This document shows positions 25,070 through 34,648 of a stretch of DNA of 64,000 bases, in pieces. A model generated the notes under the pieces. That model ran no database searches, was not told the DNA's origin, and saw only the letters and a list, made by a program, of their open reading frames with translations. The stretch comes from Exobacillus caeni (GTDB taxonomy: Bacteria; Bacillota; Bacilli; Bacillales; Guptibacillaceae), in assembly GCF_005747095.1 (NCBI RefSeq), contig NZ_SWLG01000008.1, forward strand, positions 1-64,000, in the 5' to 3' direction. Within the stretch, counting starts at the first letter, position 1, and the number at the start of each line of letters is the position of its first letter. The position numbers and the translations under genes were made by a program.

Positions 25070-25213
25070 TTGAAATTAGATGAATACGTTGAATTCTTAA
25101 AAACAAACAGAGCAGAGAATTTAAAAAATGCTTACTTGAAGGCAATCAAAGAAAAAAAGAATAAGCAAACAGATGCATACCTTTGCAAACGATGCCCAAA
25201 GCAAGCAATATAG
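25070..25213 (+). CDS. Small CxxC hypothetical protein
   Basis: A 47-residue frame with TTG start at 25070 and the ribosome site ACGAGG 7 bp upstream. It begins MKLDEYVEFLKTNRAENLKN and ends with a CKRCPKQ motif. It is followed by a strong terminator, which supports a real transcript. The cysteine pair might bind metal. It could also be a truncated end of a larger gene. No family recognised. Confidence 0.45.
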   Translation: MKLDEYVEFLKTNRAENLKNAYLKAIKEKKNKQTDAYLCKRCPKQAI

Positions 25214-25241
25214 CGTTGAGATTAAAACTATGCAGTAAGAA

Positions 25242-25270
25242 AGAACAGCAGGCCGATCGCCTGCTGTTCT
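25242..25270. terminator. Bidirectional terminator
   Basis: Stem AGAACAGCAGGC-type (25243-25253) with GCCTGCTGTTC (25259-25269), loop CGATC, between the small CxxC gene and tlp. Confidence 0.88.
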
Positions 25271-25312
25271 TGTTTCTAAAAAACGTTATATTCGTGCTAA
25301 AACTGTAGCGTA

Positions 25313-25531
25313 TTACAATTTGTCATGGTTGTTCGCTTCGTCCTTCACTTCACTCCGGAGCTCCTGCAAGCTATCTTCGCGCCGGTCATTTTTCGCTTCC
25401 ACCTGCTGATGTTGTACCTCACTATCTGTAAATTGAAGAGACTGTTCTGCTTCTCGCTTATTTTCTACCGTATTTTCAATAATGTGCTGAAGTTTTTCCA
25501 CCTTTTCATTGTTGTTATTTTGACTTGTCAT
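25313..25531 (-). CDS. tlp: Small acid-soluble spore protein Tlp
   Basis: A 72-residue hydrophilic protein with the Tlp pattern: VEKLQHIIENTVEN near the N-terminus and KNDRREDSLQELRSEVKDEA towards the end, as in B. subtilis Tlp. Tlp is a minor forespore-expressed spore protein (named for weak similarity to thioredoxin). The ribosome site is AAGGAGG directly upstream. Its presence is evidence of a spore-former. The C-terminus is slightly shorter than in B. subtilis. Confidence 0.88.
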   Translation of the reverse strand: MTSQNNNNEKVEKLQHIIENTVENKREAEQSLQFTDSEVQHQQVEAKNDRREDSLQELRSEVKDEANNHDKL

Positions 25532-25730
25532 TGAAAAAACCTCCTTAAGATGTCTTTAGTGTTCGTTTTCCACATGAAAATAGAGTAAAACGTCGTTATA
25601 GGGGATGTTACATGATTTGGTAAAATAGTTTTCTCTTCTAAACCAAACACATTGAAAATGCATTACCTTTTTAATCAAAAAACATGTTTGCTATCATAAA
25701 ACCATATTTAAAGAAGGGGATGAGCAGATA

Positions 25731-26663
25731 GTGGCAAAAAACGTACGGCTTGGAAAAACAGATCTTTTCGTGAATCCAATCGGCCTTGGAACAAATGCAG
25801 TAGGAGGCCATAACCTTTATCCTAACCTTGATGAAGAAGAGGGAAAAGAACTTGTTAGTACAGCTTTAAATAACGGAATAAACTTTCTGGATACTGCTTT
25901 CATCTATGGACCGGAAAGATCAGAGGAATTGATCGGCGAGGTGCTGAAAGAAAACGGCAAACGAAATGAAGCCGTCATTGCTACAAAAGGTGCGCATAAG
26001 TTCGTTGGGGAAGAAGTGGTCTTTGATAACTCCCCAGCTTTTTTAAAACAAGCAGTGGAAAGCAGCTTAAAACGGCTGAAAACGGACATGATCGATTTAT
26101 TTTATATCCATTTTCCTGATGAAAATACTCCAAAAGACGAAGCGGTAGGTGCTTTGAAGACTTTAAAAGATGAAGGAAAAATAAGAGCGATCGGTGTTTC
26201 AAACTTTTCAATCGACCAGTTGAAAGAAGCCAATAAGGACGGTTACGTAGACGTCTACCAGGGAGAATATAACCTGTTACAGCGTAAGGCAGAGGTTGAG
26301 CTTTTTCCATATACGAAAGAACATAACATTTCGTTCGTTCCATACTTTCCGCTTGCATCCGGATTGTTAGCAGGAAAATACAATAAAGATACCGAGTTCA
26401 ATGATCTGCGCTCAAAAATGCCGCATTTTCAAGGAAAATCTTTTCAACAGAATTTAGAAAAAGTAGACCGGTTGAGGAAAATTGCGAACCGAAAGAATGT
26501 AGAAGTCGCCCACGTTGTTCTAGCCTGGTATTTAACCAGGGATTCCATCGACACTGTTATACCGGGTGCCAAGAGAGCAGAACAAGTATTGAATAACTTA
26601 AAAACACTCGATGTTCAGTTGACAGAGGAAGAAGTAAAAGAAATCGACCAGATTTTCCAATAA
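25731..26663 (+). CDS. Aldo/keto reductase (IolS/YccK-like)
   Basis: A 310-residue TIM-barrel oxidoreductase. Catalytic residues of the family are visible: D in FLDTAFIYG, with the Tyr in the same motif, K in VIATKGA, and H in DLFYIHFPD. The NADP-binding C-terminal part contains [14 protein letters not shown]. It belongs to the AKR11-like group with IolS and YccK of B. subtilis. The GTG at 25731 has an AAGAAGGGGATGAGC site. It stands alone between promoter region and terminator. Physiological substrate unknown. Confidence 0.88.
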   Translation: MAKNVRLGKTDLFVNPIGLGTNAVGGHNLYPNLDEEEGKELVSTALNNGINFLDTAFIYGPERSEELIGEVLKENGKRNEAVIATKGAHKFVGEEVVFDNSPAFLKQAVESSLKRLKTDMIDLFYIHFPDENTPKDEAVGALKTLKDEGKIRAIGVSNFSIDQLKEANKDGYVDVYQGEYNLLQRKAEVELFPYTKEHNISFVPYFPLASGLLAGKYNKDTEFNDLRSKMPHFQGKSFQQNLEKVDRLRKIANRKNVEVAHVVLAWYLTRDSIDTVIPGAKRAEQVLNNLKTLDVQLTEEEVKEIDQIFQ

Positions 26664-26666
26664 TAG

Positions 26667-26701
26667 AAAAGGAGCTGCGGCTAAAAGCTACAGCTCCTTT
26701 T
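26667..26701. terminator. Bidirectional terminator
   Basis: Stem AAAAGGAGCTG (26667-26677) with CAGCTCCTTTT (26691-26701) between convergent genes. Confidence 0.88.
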
Positions 26702-26711
26702 CCATAAATAT

Positions 26712-27854
26712 TTATTTCGCAAAAAAGTTTTCCGTATAGTAGGGTTGAGATTCATCGTTAAAGGCAACGCCGACACCAAGGTATTTATAACCGTCTTTAA
26801 GAATATTTTTTCTGTGGCCAAGTGAGTTCATCAGGCCCTCGTGGGCAAAAATACTGCTGTTTTGTCCGTAAGCAAGATTTTCCCCTGCCATCATAAAGGT
26901 AATTCCGTCCTCATGCATTCGGTCGAAAGGGGATTGTCCATCTTGATTCTCATGAGCGAAATAATCGTTTTCTGCCATATCATCACTATGGTTCCGTGCT
27001 GTTTTTTGAACATTTCCACTCCAGCTCAGGACAGGAAGTCCATGTACTACCCTTGCAGCGTTCGTTAGATCAAAAAGCTGAAATTCGAATCCTTTACGCA
27101 GTTCGGGACTTGCATCAGTATAATAACGGTCTTTATTTTGTTCGACTGCTTTATCAATAATTTGAATGGCAGTTACCGTGTTATTTTCGTGCTTGTCATA
27201 AAAAACAGTTACATAGCTTCCATCAACTTCAAACACGTCATAGCCGCTGTCTTCCTGAAGCTGGTAAACAACAAAACCTTTTCTTAGCTTTGTCAGAGGT
27301 TCTCCAAGTTCTTTGCGAACCGCTTCTTTTGGTGTTTCAAGTTGGATGGAATGGTCGGAAGTGATGAGATCCTGATTGGAAAACAATCCAACTACTTTAT
27401 CTTCCGCATCATACGCTACCATAATAAAATTCTTATAATTTTTATGATAGGTGGACCATTTAACGCCATATTCATTGAGAGTAGAACGTTGTGCCTGTCC
27501 GATTTCACTTTCAATCGCTTGCTTTGTGTCACCAATCTCAATATTATAGATAGAAAAGGAATGTTCAGTAGGATTGGATAACTCAGGTTTCTCGGCCTGT
27601 CCAGAATCTGATTGCTGATCATTTTCGGGAAGTTCCTTTAATTTATCACCTACATAACCAACCAGATTATTTAATCTATCATTGAATGTTTCCATCGCTT
27701 CTTCATATTCAGGTTTTTCTTTTATGGAATCTATTTTTTTCTTAACGTTTTCCTTCGTTGCTTCGTAGTCAGACTGATCAAGAGAGCTGCCGATATACGG
27801 CCAGCCAAGATAAGCCACCAGTATTACAAATAGTAGAAGAAGTAAACGCCTCAT
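26712..27854 (-). CDS. CAP/SCP-domain protein with CAP-associated N-terminal domain (YlbC-like)
   Basis: A 380-residue exported protein. It has a signal anchor at residues 1-20, a Glu/Lys-rich linker, a CAP-associated domain (about 108-245, FSIYNIEIGDTKQAIESEIG) and a C-terminal CAP domain (about 255-380) with LTNAARVVHGLPVLSW, HSDDMAENDYFAHEN and a GHRKNIL motif. This order is that of B. subtilis YlbC. CAP proteins are secreted and stable, with lipid-binding or unknown roles; the YlbC role is not established. It lies head-to-head with ctaG, a gene that is also close to ylbC in B. subtilis, but the order here is rearranged. Confidence 0.88.
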   Translation of the reverse strand: MRRLLLLLFVILVAYLGWPYIGSSLDQSDYEATKENVKKKIDSIKEKPEYEEAMETFNDRLNNLVGYVGDKLKELPENDQQSDSGQAEKPELSNPTEHSFSIYNIEIGDTKQAIESEIGQAQRSTLNEYGVKWSTYHKNYKNFIMVAYDAEDKVVGLFSNQDLITSDHSIQLETPKEAVRKELGEPLTKLRKGFVVYQLQEDSGYDVFEVDGSYVTVFYDKHENNTVTAIQIIDKAVEQNKDRYYTDASPELRKGFEFQLFDLTNAARVVHGLPVLSWSGNVQKTARNHSDDMAENDYFAHENQDGQSPFDRMHEDGITFMMAGENLAYGQNSSIFAHEGLMNSLGHRKNILKDGYKYLGVGVAFNDESQPYYTENFFAK

Positions 27855-28055
27855 AAGATCACCACCATTCTACTTTCATTTTACCCCAAATTAGTAGTCT
27901 TAAATTAGAAAGCAGGCATTTTCTAAAATTTTCATTGGAAACCTCATACAGCTTTATTCCAACTAAGATTGAAACATAATAAAAATACAAAAATAGAATT
28001 ATCTCTCCGTATATGTGGTATTAGAAACTAAGACCAAAAGGGAGGAGTTTGACAA

Positions 28056-28910
28056 GTGGAGGTTATAACAAAGCTCTTCGGACAGTATAGCTTTTTACAG
28101 CTCTGGAATTTCCCCTTACTTTTGTTTTTATTGAGTATAGCTCTTATTTACCGAAAGTGGGATGCGAAAAAAAACAAAAGAGTTTGCTTTTATTGGGCAA
28201 TCGGCTGTTTTTTTCTTCTTTACGGAACGCCGTTAGCGGTAATTAGTGATCAATACCTTTTTACAGCCAAGATGCTGTTTGAAGGCATTACCTTATTTAT
28301 CATCTCTCCGTTGCTTTTATTTAGTATTCCAAGAGAACAATTGCAAAATATCGTTTGGAGAATAAGAAAGAGCAAAGCCGCTATGTTTCTCACAAATCCC
28401 GTAACAGCATTTCTTTTGTTCTATGGCATTTACTGGATTTATCACTATCCGGCTTTTTCAAAACTCTTTTATGATTCCAGCCTTTTAGAATCTGCTGCCT
28501 TTTATATTCTTTTCGTCGCTTCACTTCTGGTATGGCGGCCGGTCGTCACTTTTTTACCTGGATGGCATCCTCTGAAGGAAGGCAACAAGCTTCTTTATCT
28601 ACTGGCAAATGCAATTGCCCTTGTGTTCGTGACTTCACCGTTACTACTCAGCGATAAGATCTTTTATTCTTATGATACGCTTTTTTCCTGGTCGGCAGTC
28701 GATGATGTGCAGGCAGGAGGAGCTATCGTGATGGTTATTCATGAAATTGCTGTTTCTATTATGATCGCCTGGGTAATATCCCAATGGGGGACAAAAGATG
28801 GGACGACTGATCCTGTTAACGTTGGCGGCCTTGTTGATAAGTATTATTGGCAGAAAAAACGTCACAAGAACCTGGCAGCCAGCAGTTATAACTGGAACAA
28901 GAAAAAATAA
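28056..28910 (+). CDS. ctaG: CtaG-family cytochrome c oxidase assembly protein
   Basis: A 284-residue membrane protein with about seven hydrophobic helices. It shows the CtaG/caa3 assembly pattern: a conserved histidine segment WIYHYPAF, LLVWRPV and the long helical C-terminal part ending in a basic tail. CtaG (unrelated to the Cox11-type CtaG of proteobacteria) is needed for caa3 oxidase assembly in B. subtilis. The GTG at 28056 has a GGGAGGAG site. No cta oxidase genes are nearby, so this may be a displaced or second copy. Confidence 0.8.
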   Translation: MEVITKLFGQYSFLQLWNFPLLLFLLSIALIYRKWDAKKNKRVCFYWAIGCFFLLYGTPLAVISDQYLFTAKMLFEGITLFIISPLLLFSIPREQLQNIVWRIRKSKAAMFLTNPVTAFLLFYGIYWIYHYPAFSKLFYDSSLLESAAFYILFVASLLVWRPVVTFLPGWHPLKEGNKLLYLLANAIALVFVTSPLLLSDKIFYSYDTLFSWSAVDDVQAGGAIVMVIHEIAVSIMIAWVISQWGTKDGTTDPVNVGGLVDKYYWQKKRHKNLAASSYNWNKKK

Positions 28911-28946
28911 GCTGTGTGAGAGAAAATCCCATCACACAGCTTTTTC
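28909..28946. terminator. Bidirectional terminator
   Basis: Stem AAGCTGTGTGA (28909-28919) with TCACACAGCTT (28932-28942); it overlaps the last base pairs of the ctaG stop codon. Confidence 0.85.
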
Positions 28947-28959
28947 TATTCCGATTCAT

Positions 28960-30510
28960 TCATTGCTTTTTGTCAGGATCAATTTGATCCAGCGGTTTCA
29001 CAGCCGGCCCTTCAAGAACTTCACCGTTATAATAAAACCGCGATCCATGGCACGGGCAGTCCCAGGAACGTTCACTGCAGTTCCATTTCACGTCACATCC
29101 AAAATGTGTACATGCCGAATTGACAACATGAAGTTCACCATCTTTGTCCTTGTATGCAGCAGCTTTTTTTCCGCCGAGCGAAACGATCGCGCCTTCATCA
29201 TAACCGAGATCGTCGACTGTTTTTTCAGACAAATCGACCAGGTCTTTCACAAACCTTTTGGCAACATGTGTATTCTCCTTCACAAATTTTTTCACGTTAT
29301 GTCCTTGATGGGGACGGTCGGGAGAATAGAGATCTGAATATGGATTATCAAAATGAAGTATCCAATCGTGAAGCAGCATTCCTGCTAGCGTTCCGTTACT
29401 CATACCCCACTTTCGGTAGCCTGTACCTACAAAAATATTATCATCATCCTTGCTGTACTTTCCGATAAACGGTACTTTATCAAGCGTCTCCGGATCCTGG
29501 GATGACCAGCGATAAGGAACGTCTTCAATGCCGAACACCTTATCCCCGAACTCATACAGCTTTTCATAGTTTTCGTCAGTATTGCTCTTATGTCCTGTCG
29601 GATGCCCCTGCCCGCCGACGATTACAAGCTGTTCACCATCCAGGCTTGTGTAACGGAGGGAATGCTTTGGTTTGCTAGCACTGATATACATACCGCCCGG
29701 GAAGTTTTCTTTAGGTTTTACCGCAAGAGAGTAAGAGCGCTTTGGACGCATGCGAGCAAAATAGAATCCTTCTTTGTCATAAAAAGGGAAGTGGGAGCAT
29801 ACCGCGATATTTTCCCCTGTAACTTTATGTCCGGATTCCGTGATCGCAGAAGGACGATCGCCTTTTTCAATATCCATTACACGGGTGTTTTCAAATACCT
29901 GTCCGCCGGCAGCAACGATCTCATCAACGAGTCTTTTTAAGTACTTTACCGGGTGAAATTGCGCCTGGTTCCTCATCACGACCGCGCCTTTTGTTTCTAT
30001 GTCAAGAGGGAGAGAATCAACAAAACCACCGTCTATGCCCAACTTTTCATATGCCTGGACCTCTTTGTCAATCTTTAGTTTATCTTCTTCCGTTTCTGCA
30101 AAAATATAAGCGTCTTCTTCCGCTAAGTCACAATCAATATTTAGATCCACAACTAATTGCCTTACAAATTCGATAGCATCCTGGTTGGACTGGTAATATT
30201 GTTTTGCTTTCTCTTCGCCAAACTCCTTGATCAGGTGGTCGTAGATTAATCCATGCTGTGCGGTGAGCTTGGCAGTCGTACGCCCGGTCGTTCCATCCAG
30301 AATGTTACCTGCATCAAGCACCGTCACTTTTAGCCCCTGTCTCGAAAGCAAGTAAGCTGTAGTGATTCCAGTAATGCCAGCTCCGATAACAACGGTATCT
30401 GTTTTAATATCTGCTGTTAATGGATCGAAAGAAGGTAGTTCTACAGAATCAAGCCAATACGAAGTAAGGTTTTCCGGTATATTTTCTTCCCAACTGTTTT
30501 CTACACTCAC
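28960..30510 (-). CDS. FAD-dependent oxidoreductase fused to a Rieske domain (YhfW-like)
   Basis: A 516-residue two-domain protein. The N-terminal part is a DAO/glycine-oxidase fold with the dinucleotide motif VVIGAGITGITTAYLLSRQG (about 40-59). The C-terminal 100 residues form a Rieske [2Fe-2S] domain with the ligand motifs CTHFGC and CPCHGSRF. B. subtilis YhfW has the same arrangement and length. The substrate is unknown; the Rieske centre probably shuttles electrons between the flavin and an acceptor. There is no signal peptide. A single gene, with a GGAGGGATAAC ribosome site upstream. Confidence 0.88.
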   Translation of the reverse strand: MSVENSWEENIPENLTSYWLDSVELPSFDPLTADIKTDTVVIGAGITGITTAYLLSRQGLKVTVLDAGNILDGTTGRTTAKLTAQHGLIYDHLIKEFGEEKAKQYYQSNQDAIEFVRQLVVDLNIDCDLAEEDAYIFAETEEDKLKIDKEVQAYEKLGIDGGFVDSLPLDIETKGAVVMRNQAQFHPVKYLKRLVDEIVAAGGQVFENTRVMDIEKGDRPSAITESGHKVTGENIAVCSHFPFYDKEGFYFARMRPKRSYSLAVKPKENFPGGMYISASKPKHSLRYTSLDGEQLVIVGGQGHPTGHKSNTDENYEKLYEFGDKVFGIEDVPYRWSSQDPETLDKVPFIGKYSKDDDNIFVGTGYRKWGMSNGTLAGMLLHDWILHFDNPYSDLYSPDRPHQGHNVKKFVKENTHVAKRFVKDLVDLSEKTVDDLGYDEGAIVSLGGKKAAAYKDKDGELHVVNSACTHFGCDVKWNCSERSWDCPCHGSRFYYNGEVLEGPAVKPLDQIDPDKKQ

Positions 30511-30695
30511 GTGTTATCCCTCCTATAGATAGTGCGTCTCATGTCCGCTGTACTAGTTTATAAAATGGCTATTCCCGTGCTCGTGGGTAGCAAAACAAAG
30601 GGATGCTTCGTCTGGTGGTCTAAAAAGGAGGATGGGGACAGGCAAGATGTACTTAGGACGAAAATTTATACTTTACAAACCTTTGATCGCAACTA

Positions 30696-30724
30696 AAAAC
30701 GAGATGCTGGATGCATCTCGTTTT
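30696..30724 (-). terminator. Intrinsic hairpin upstream of luciferase-like gene stop
   Basis: Stem AAAACGAGATGC (30696-30707) with GCATCTCGTTTT (30713-30724), loop TGGAT. It ends the LLM flavoprotein transcript on the minus strand. Confidence 0.88.
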
Positions 30725-30738
30725 AACAAAGACTAATC

Positions 30739-31767
30739 TTATTTAGCGAGTTCAGAAAGCAGCTCAAATGAACGGAGACGGTCATCATGATTATAGATTT
30801 GCGCCGTTACGATCAATTCATCCGCTTTTGTATCAGCAACGAACTTTCCAAGCTTTTCTTTTACGGTTTCAGGACTGCCGACAACCGCGCCTCCAAGTTG
30901 CTGCTCAAGTGCTGCTTTTTCATATGCACTCATCAAACTATCCACGTTTTCAACCGGCGGTTGCAGTTTAGTCGGAGTATTGCGGATCAGGTTTAAAAAC
31001 GCTTGCTGCAAGGAGGAAGCAAGGAATTCCGCTTTTTCATCCGATTCAGCAACGATTACGTTAACTCCAAGCATCGCATAAGGCTCATCAAGTATATTGG
31101 ACGGTTTAAAATGGCGCCGATAAAGCTCAAGTGCCGGAAGCGTATTGTTTGGTGAAAAATGACTTGCAAAAGAAAAAGGCAGGCCAAGCTCACCGGCCAT
31201 CTGTGCGCTGAATCCACTTGATCCCAACAACCAGATCGGAATATCTAGCCCTTCGCCAGGAAAAGCTCGTACACCCCTGGGAGCAGTGCCTAAGTCCGGA
31301 TCAAAATAGCCCCGGAGTTCTGCTACTTGATCAGGAAAGTCCTCTGCATTTCTTCCAAATCTCCCTCTTAATGCCTGAGCGGTCCGCTGGTCGGTACCCG
31401 GGGCACGCCCAAGGCCAAGGTCGATACGGCCTGGATAAAGAGATTCAAGTGTACCGAACTGCTCGGCAATAATGAGAGGCGAATGGTTCGGAAGCATAAT
31501 TCCTCCAGAACCTACACGAATCGTTGAGGTTTCGCCTGCCACATGGCCGATTACAACAGATGTAGCCGAGCTTGCGATCGATGGCATGTTATGGTGTTCC
31601 GCAACCCAGTATCGGTTATATCCCCATTTTTCAGCATGCTGCGCGAGATCGACACTGTTTTCCAATGCATCAGAAGGAGTACCGCCTTCGATAATAGGAG
31701 CAAGATCAAGGACAGACAAAGGAATATCTTTAAGTTGTTTTGGTAAATTATTATTTTCAGGCATCAT
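30739..31767 (-). CDS. Luciferase-like (LLM class) flavin-dependent oxidoreductase
   Basis: A 342-residue bacterial luciferase-like monooxygenase of the single-component, MsnO8/YceB-like group. Signatures are [23 protein letters not shown]-type (first part [17 protein letters not shown]), [20 protein letters not shown] and [14 protein letters not shown]. Such enzymes use reduced flavin for oxygen insertion or dealkylation; the substrate is unknown. The frame begins with two Met codons (31767 and 31764). It lies alone between terminator and a 220 bp divergent spacer. Confidence 0.88.
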   Translation of the reverse strand: MMPENNNLPKQLKDIPLSVLDLAPIIEGGTPSDALENSVDLAQHAEKWGYNRYWVAEHHNMPSIASSATSVVIGHVAGETSTIRVGSGGIMLPNHSPLIIAEQFGTLESLYPGRIDLGLGRAPGTDQRTAQALRGRFGRNAEDFPDQVAELRGYFDPDLGTAPRGVRAFPGEGLDIPIWLLGSSGFSAQMAGELGLPFSFASHFSPNNTLPALELYRRHFKPSNILDEPYAMLGVNVIVAESDEKAEFLASSLQQAFLNLIRNTPTKLQPPVENVDSLMSAYEKAALEQQLGGAVVGSPETVKEKLGKFVADTKADELIVTAQIYNHDDRLRSFELLSELAK

Positions 31768-31995
31768 TTCATCTTCTTTCTGCTTTTAATAATTATATTA
31801 GGATAAATCCATGACCAATCAGGTACAAGTCCATTTTATCAACTTGCTTTCCGCTATTGAAACAATACGACTTTTAACTTGAATAAGGGACCAGTCTTAT
31901 ATATATTTCTGGATCCAACTATTTTTAAACGAATACTGTAAATGCTATCATTTTATATACAAACATCGAAGCATTTCAAAGGAAGGATGATAAGA

Positions 31996-32592
31996 ATGGG
32001 AAATAAGTTGCCTCCAGGACAATTTGAAACAAAAAAATGGCCTGTGCTTCACCAGGGTGATGTTTATAAGTTCGATGAAGAAATATGGAATTTTAAACTT
32101 TTTGGAGCGGTAAAGGAAGGACGGTCCTTATCCTTTTCAGAAGTTATGAATTTGCCTAAAACAATATCTACTATTGATATGCACTGTGTGACAACATGGT
32201 CAAAATTCGGAACTTCATTTGAAGGAATTGCGCTGCGAGAACTTGTTAACCTGGTTGAACTTGATAAAAATGTTAAATATGTTAAAATATACGGCTATTA
32301 TGATGGCGATCGCTTCGGTTATTCTGCTAACCTTCCGCTTGATGGCTTATTAGGGGATGATGCATTATTCGTGTTCCGCTGGAAGGACGAAGAAAATGAC
32401 TGGCAGGACATCACACCAAAGCATGGCTACCCGCTGCGTTTTATACCGCCGGAATCTTTCTACTTATGGAAAGGATCCAAATGGGCATCAGGGATCGAAT
32501 TTATGAAAGAAGATGATGCAGGTTTTTGGGAGGAGCTTGGCTATTCGATGACAGCAAACCCATTTAAAGAGGAACGCTATCGCTGGGATTGA
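31996..32592 (+). CDS. Sulfite-oxidase-like molybdopterin protein (YuiH-like)
   Basis: A 198-residue protein with the fold of the sulfite oxidase molybdenum-binding domain only. The Mo-ligand cysteine is C64 in DMHCVTTWSK. The Mo-pterin contacts HGYPLRFIPP and WASGIEF are typical. Length matches B. subtilis YuiH (about 198). The start at 31996 is set by the AAAGGAAGG site 9 bp upstream; the longer frame from 31942 has no site. Family members are oxidoreductases of unknown substrate; the lack of a Tat signal points to the cytoplasm. No molybdopterin genes are nearby. Confidence 0.85.
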   Translation: MGNKLPPGQFETKKWPVLHQGDVYKFDEEIWNFKLFGAVKEGRSLSFSEVMNLPKTISTIDMHCVTTWSKFGTSFEGIALRELVNLVELDKNVKYVKIYGYYDGDRFGYSANLPLDGLLGDDALFVFRWKDEENDWQDITPKHGYPLRFIPPESFYLWKGSKWASGIEFMKEDDAGFWEELGYSMTANPFKEERYRWD

Positions 32593-32762
32593 TACCACAA
32601 CCTTTAGGTTATGAAGAGTTTGAAAGGTTATAGAACAGGGAGGCAATGAATGTTTCATAAAGGGAGCCTTACATTCTCTATAGCTGTCATTGTTTATTTA
32701 TCTCAAAAAAATAGAATGGTACAATTACAATAACTAAATAATTCTGGTTATGGAGGTCTCTA

Positions 32763-33266
32763 ATGATCACTATTCAATGTACGAAAAAGTTGATAGATAA
32801 CAGCCCGTTTGAAATTGAACCAGTGAAAGAGGAAACAGATCCATTCTTTTCCTGGCATGCTCATCTTTTCTTTTTTAACCGTAAAAAATGCGTAATAGTT
32901 ATGAACAATAAAACAAGATATAATTTCGTTCTTTATGGATTGAAAAAGAAAGAATTTGATAATTTTAGTGATCTATTTAAAAGAACACTTACTAAAAATC
33001 TTAGAGCAGAACAAATACCAGAAGAACAAATAAAAAAATACATAAGAGAATGTGATTCTTTTATACATACAAAAACCAGTGACCGAAGCATTATAAGCCA
33101 GATTAATGAAATATTGTGGTTTGCGAAGGATAGAATGGAAGAAGATAAAATGATGGGAATCGAAACGGATTTCATTGAACTGAACCGTTTCTTAAACGAT
33201 ATTCCGATGACAAAGTTAAATGGATTCCCAAATAATGTTATGTGCAAAGAAATGGAGAGTTTATAA
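32763..33266 (+). CDS. DUF6933-like soluble protein
   Basis: A 167-residue protein. It starts with ITIQCTKKLIDN and has a WHAHLFFFNRKKCVIVMNNKTRY segment, which fits the DUF6933 pattern (tRNA/plasmid-linked small proteins of unknown function). It is lysine rich at the middle and without membrane segments. The start has an ATGGAGGTCTCTA-type ribosome site (GGAGG). It is followed 37 bp later by a glycine-oxidase-like gene; cotranscription is possible. Family call is moderate. Confidence 0.65.
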   Translation: MITIQCTKKLIDNSPFEIEPVKEETDPFFSWHAHLFFFNRKKCVIVMNNKTRYNFVLYGLKKKEFDNFSDLFKRTLTKNLRAEQIPEEQIKKYIRECDSFIHTKTSDRSIISQINEILWFAKDRMEEDKMMGIETDFIELNRFLNDIPMTKLNGFPNNVMCKEMESL

Positions 33267-33302
33267 ATTCCCGCCTAAAATTAAGTTGAAACAGGTGTTT
33301 TT

Positions 33303-34433
33303 ATGAATACGTTTATAGTAGTAGGAGCAGGAATACTTGGAGCATCCACCGCTTACCACCTTGCCAGATCCGGTGTTAAGGTTGTGCTTATCGATCGCAA
33401 AGATCCGGGACAGGCGACAGATGCAGCAGCAGGAATCGTTTGCCCATGGCTTTCTCAGCGCCGGAACAAAGTGTGGTACCGGCTCGCCAAAGGCGGGGCG
33501 GGTTTTTACCCTTCCTTGATCGAACAACTGAAAGAGGACGGAGAGATGGACACAGGTTACAGCCGTGTAGGAGCAATCAGCCTGCATACGGATGAAAAGA
33601 AACTTGAAAAGATGGTGGAGAGGGCACTTAAACGGCGGGAAGATGCCCCGGAAATAGGGGAAGTGACACGATTATCGGCTGAAGAAACAAAGGGGCTTTT
33701 CCCGCCTTTATCTGAAGAATACCTTTCTGTCCATGTGAGTGGTGCCGCTCGCGTCAATGGCAGGGCACTAAGGGATGCTTTGATAAACGCTGCTAAAAAG
33801 TACGGTGCAGAAGTATTATATGGAGATACAGAACTTGTCTATAACGCCAATTGTGTAACCGGAGTAAAAGTAAGCGAGAAGGCATTTTCTGCTGAAAAAG
33901 TAATTGTTACTGCCGGTGCCTGGGCGAAGGAGCTTTTAGAACCGCTTGGCGTCAATTTCTTAGTTTCCTCTCAAAAAGCCCAGATTGTGCATCTTGAAAT
34001 GCCGGACATCGACACTAGTGAATGGCCGGTCGTTATGCCGCCAAGCGACCAGTATTTGCTTGCTTTTGAAAATGGAAGAATAGTTGTCGGTGCGACTCAT
34101 GAAAATGATGTCGGCCTTGATTACCGTGTGACTGCCGGAGGACTTCATGAAATCTTCAGTAAAGCCCTCGGGGTTGCGCCGGGATTAGCGAACGCCACCA
34201 TACTTGAAACAAGAGTCGGTTTTCGGCCGTTCACCCCGGGATTCCTGCCAGTGTTCGGTCAGCTTCCTGAATGGGAGGGAATTTTAGTCGGCAACGGACT
34301 CGGTGCATCCGGTCTTACGAGCGGGCCATTTCTCGGATCAGAGTTAGCAAAACTTGCTCTTGGCAAAGAAACTGAGCTTGATCCTGGTGACTATTATATT
34401 GCCGGTGCGATTGAACCTGGCGAAGCGAAGTGA
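33303..34433 (+). CDS. D-amino acid/glycine-oxidase-like FAD oxidoreductase
   Basis: A 376-residue DAO-family flavoprotein with the N-terminal dinucleotide motif VVGAGILGASTAYHLARSG (residues 6-24) and a DAAAGIVCPW segment following. The C-terminal part carries VGFRPFTPGFLPVFG and the G-N-G-L-G-A-S-G-L-T-S-G motif that closes the FAD site. Similar to DadA-type amine oxidases. The ATG at 33303 has a weak AACAGGTG site. It probably follows the DUF6933 gene in an operon and ends at a terminator. Confidence 0.88.
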   Translation: MNTFIVVGAGILGASTAYHLARSGVKVVLIDRKDPGQATDAAAGIVCPWLSQRRNKVWYRLAKGGAGFYPSLIEQLKEDGEMDTGYSRVGAISLHTDEKKLEKMVERALKRREDAPEIGEVTRLSAEETKGLFPPLSEEYLSVHVSGAARVNGRALRDALINAAKKYGAEVLYGDTELVYNANCVTGVKVSEKAFSAEKVIVTAGAWAKELLEPLGVNFLVSSQKAQIVHLEMPDIDTSEWPVVMPPSDQYLLAFENGRIVVGATHENDVGLDYRVTAGGLHEIFSKALGVAPGLANATILETRVGFRPFTPGFLPVFGQLPEWEGILVGNGLGASGLTSGPFLGSELAKLALGKETELDPGDYYIAGAIEPGEAK

Positions 34434-34509
34434 ATCCGAAAAGAATTTTGTTAAATAAGATATGAGCCACAAGAACAAGCGAGTTAATTATATAAGGGGC
34501 GTTCTCCAG

Positions 34510-34547
34510 AAAAACACACGTACATTCCGTTCGTGTGTTTTTATTTT
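34510..34547 (+). terminator. Terminator of the DAO-like gene
   Basis: Stem AAAAACACACG (34510-34520) with CGTGTGTTTTT (34532-34542), then T-rich. Confidence 0.85.
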
Positions 34548-34648
34548 TTATACGGATGATTTTAAAACAAAATTTATCAGCAAGAGTCCAATCGATAAAA
34601 TCGTTACCTGCATAAATTATTTTAAACGGGATGAAAGGAGTTGATACC

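Noticed and set aside
25530-25560. Sigma-G-like -10 (CATCTTA) before tlp
   Set aside because: It abuts the ribosome site, leaving no room for a transcript start, and has no matching -35 18 bp upstream.
30634-30735. Short frame behind an AAGGAGG in the spacer before the LLM oxidoreductase
   Set aside because: The AAGGAGG touches the first ATG, the next ATG is 13 bp away, and the frame passes through the terminator at 30696-30724.
34462-34644. 60-codon plus-strand frame after the DAO-like gene
   Set aside because: It spans the terminator at 34510-34547 and has no ribosome site.
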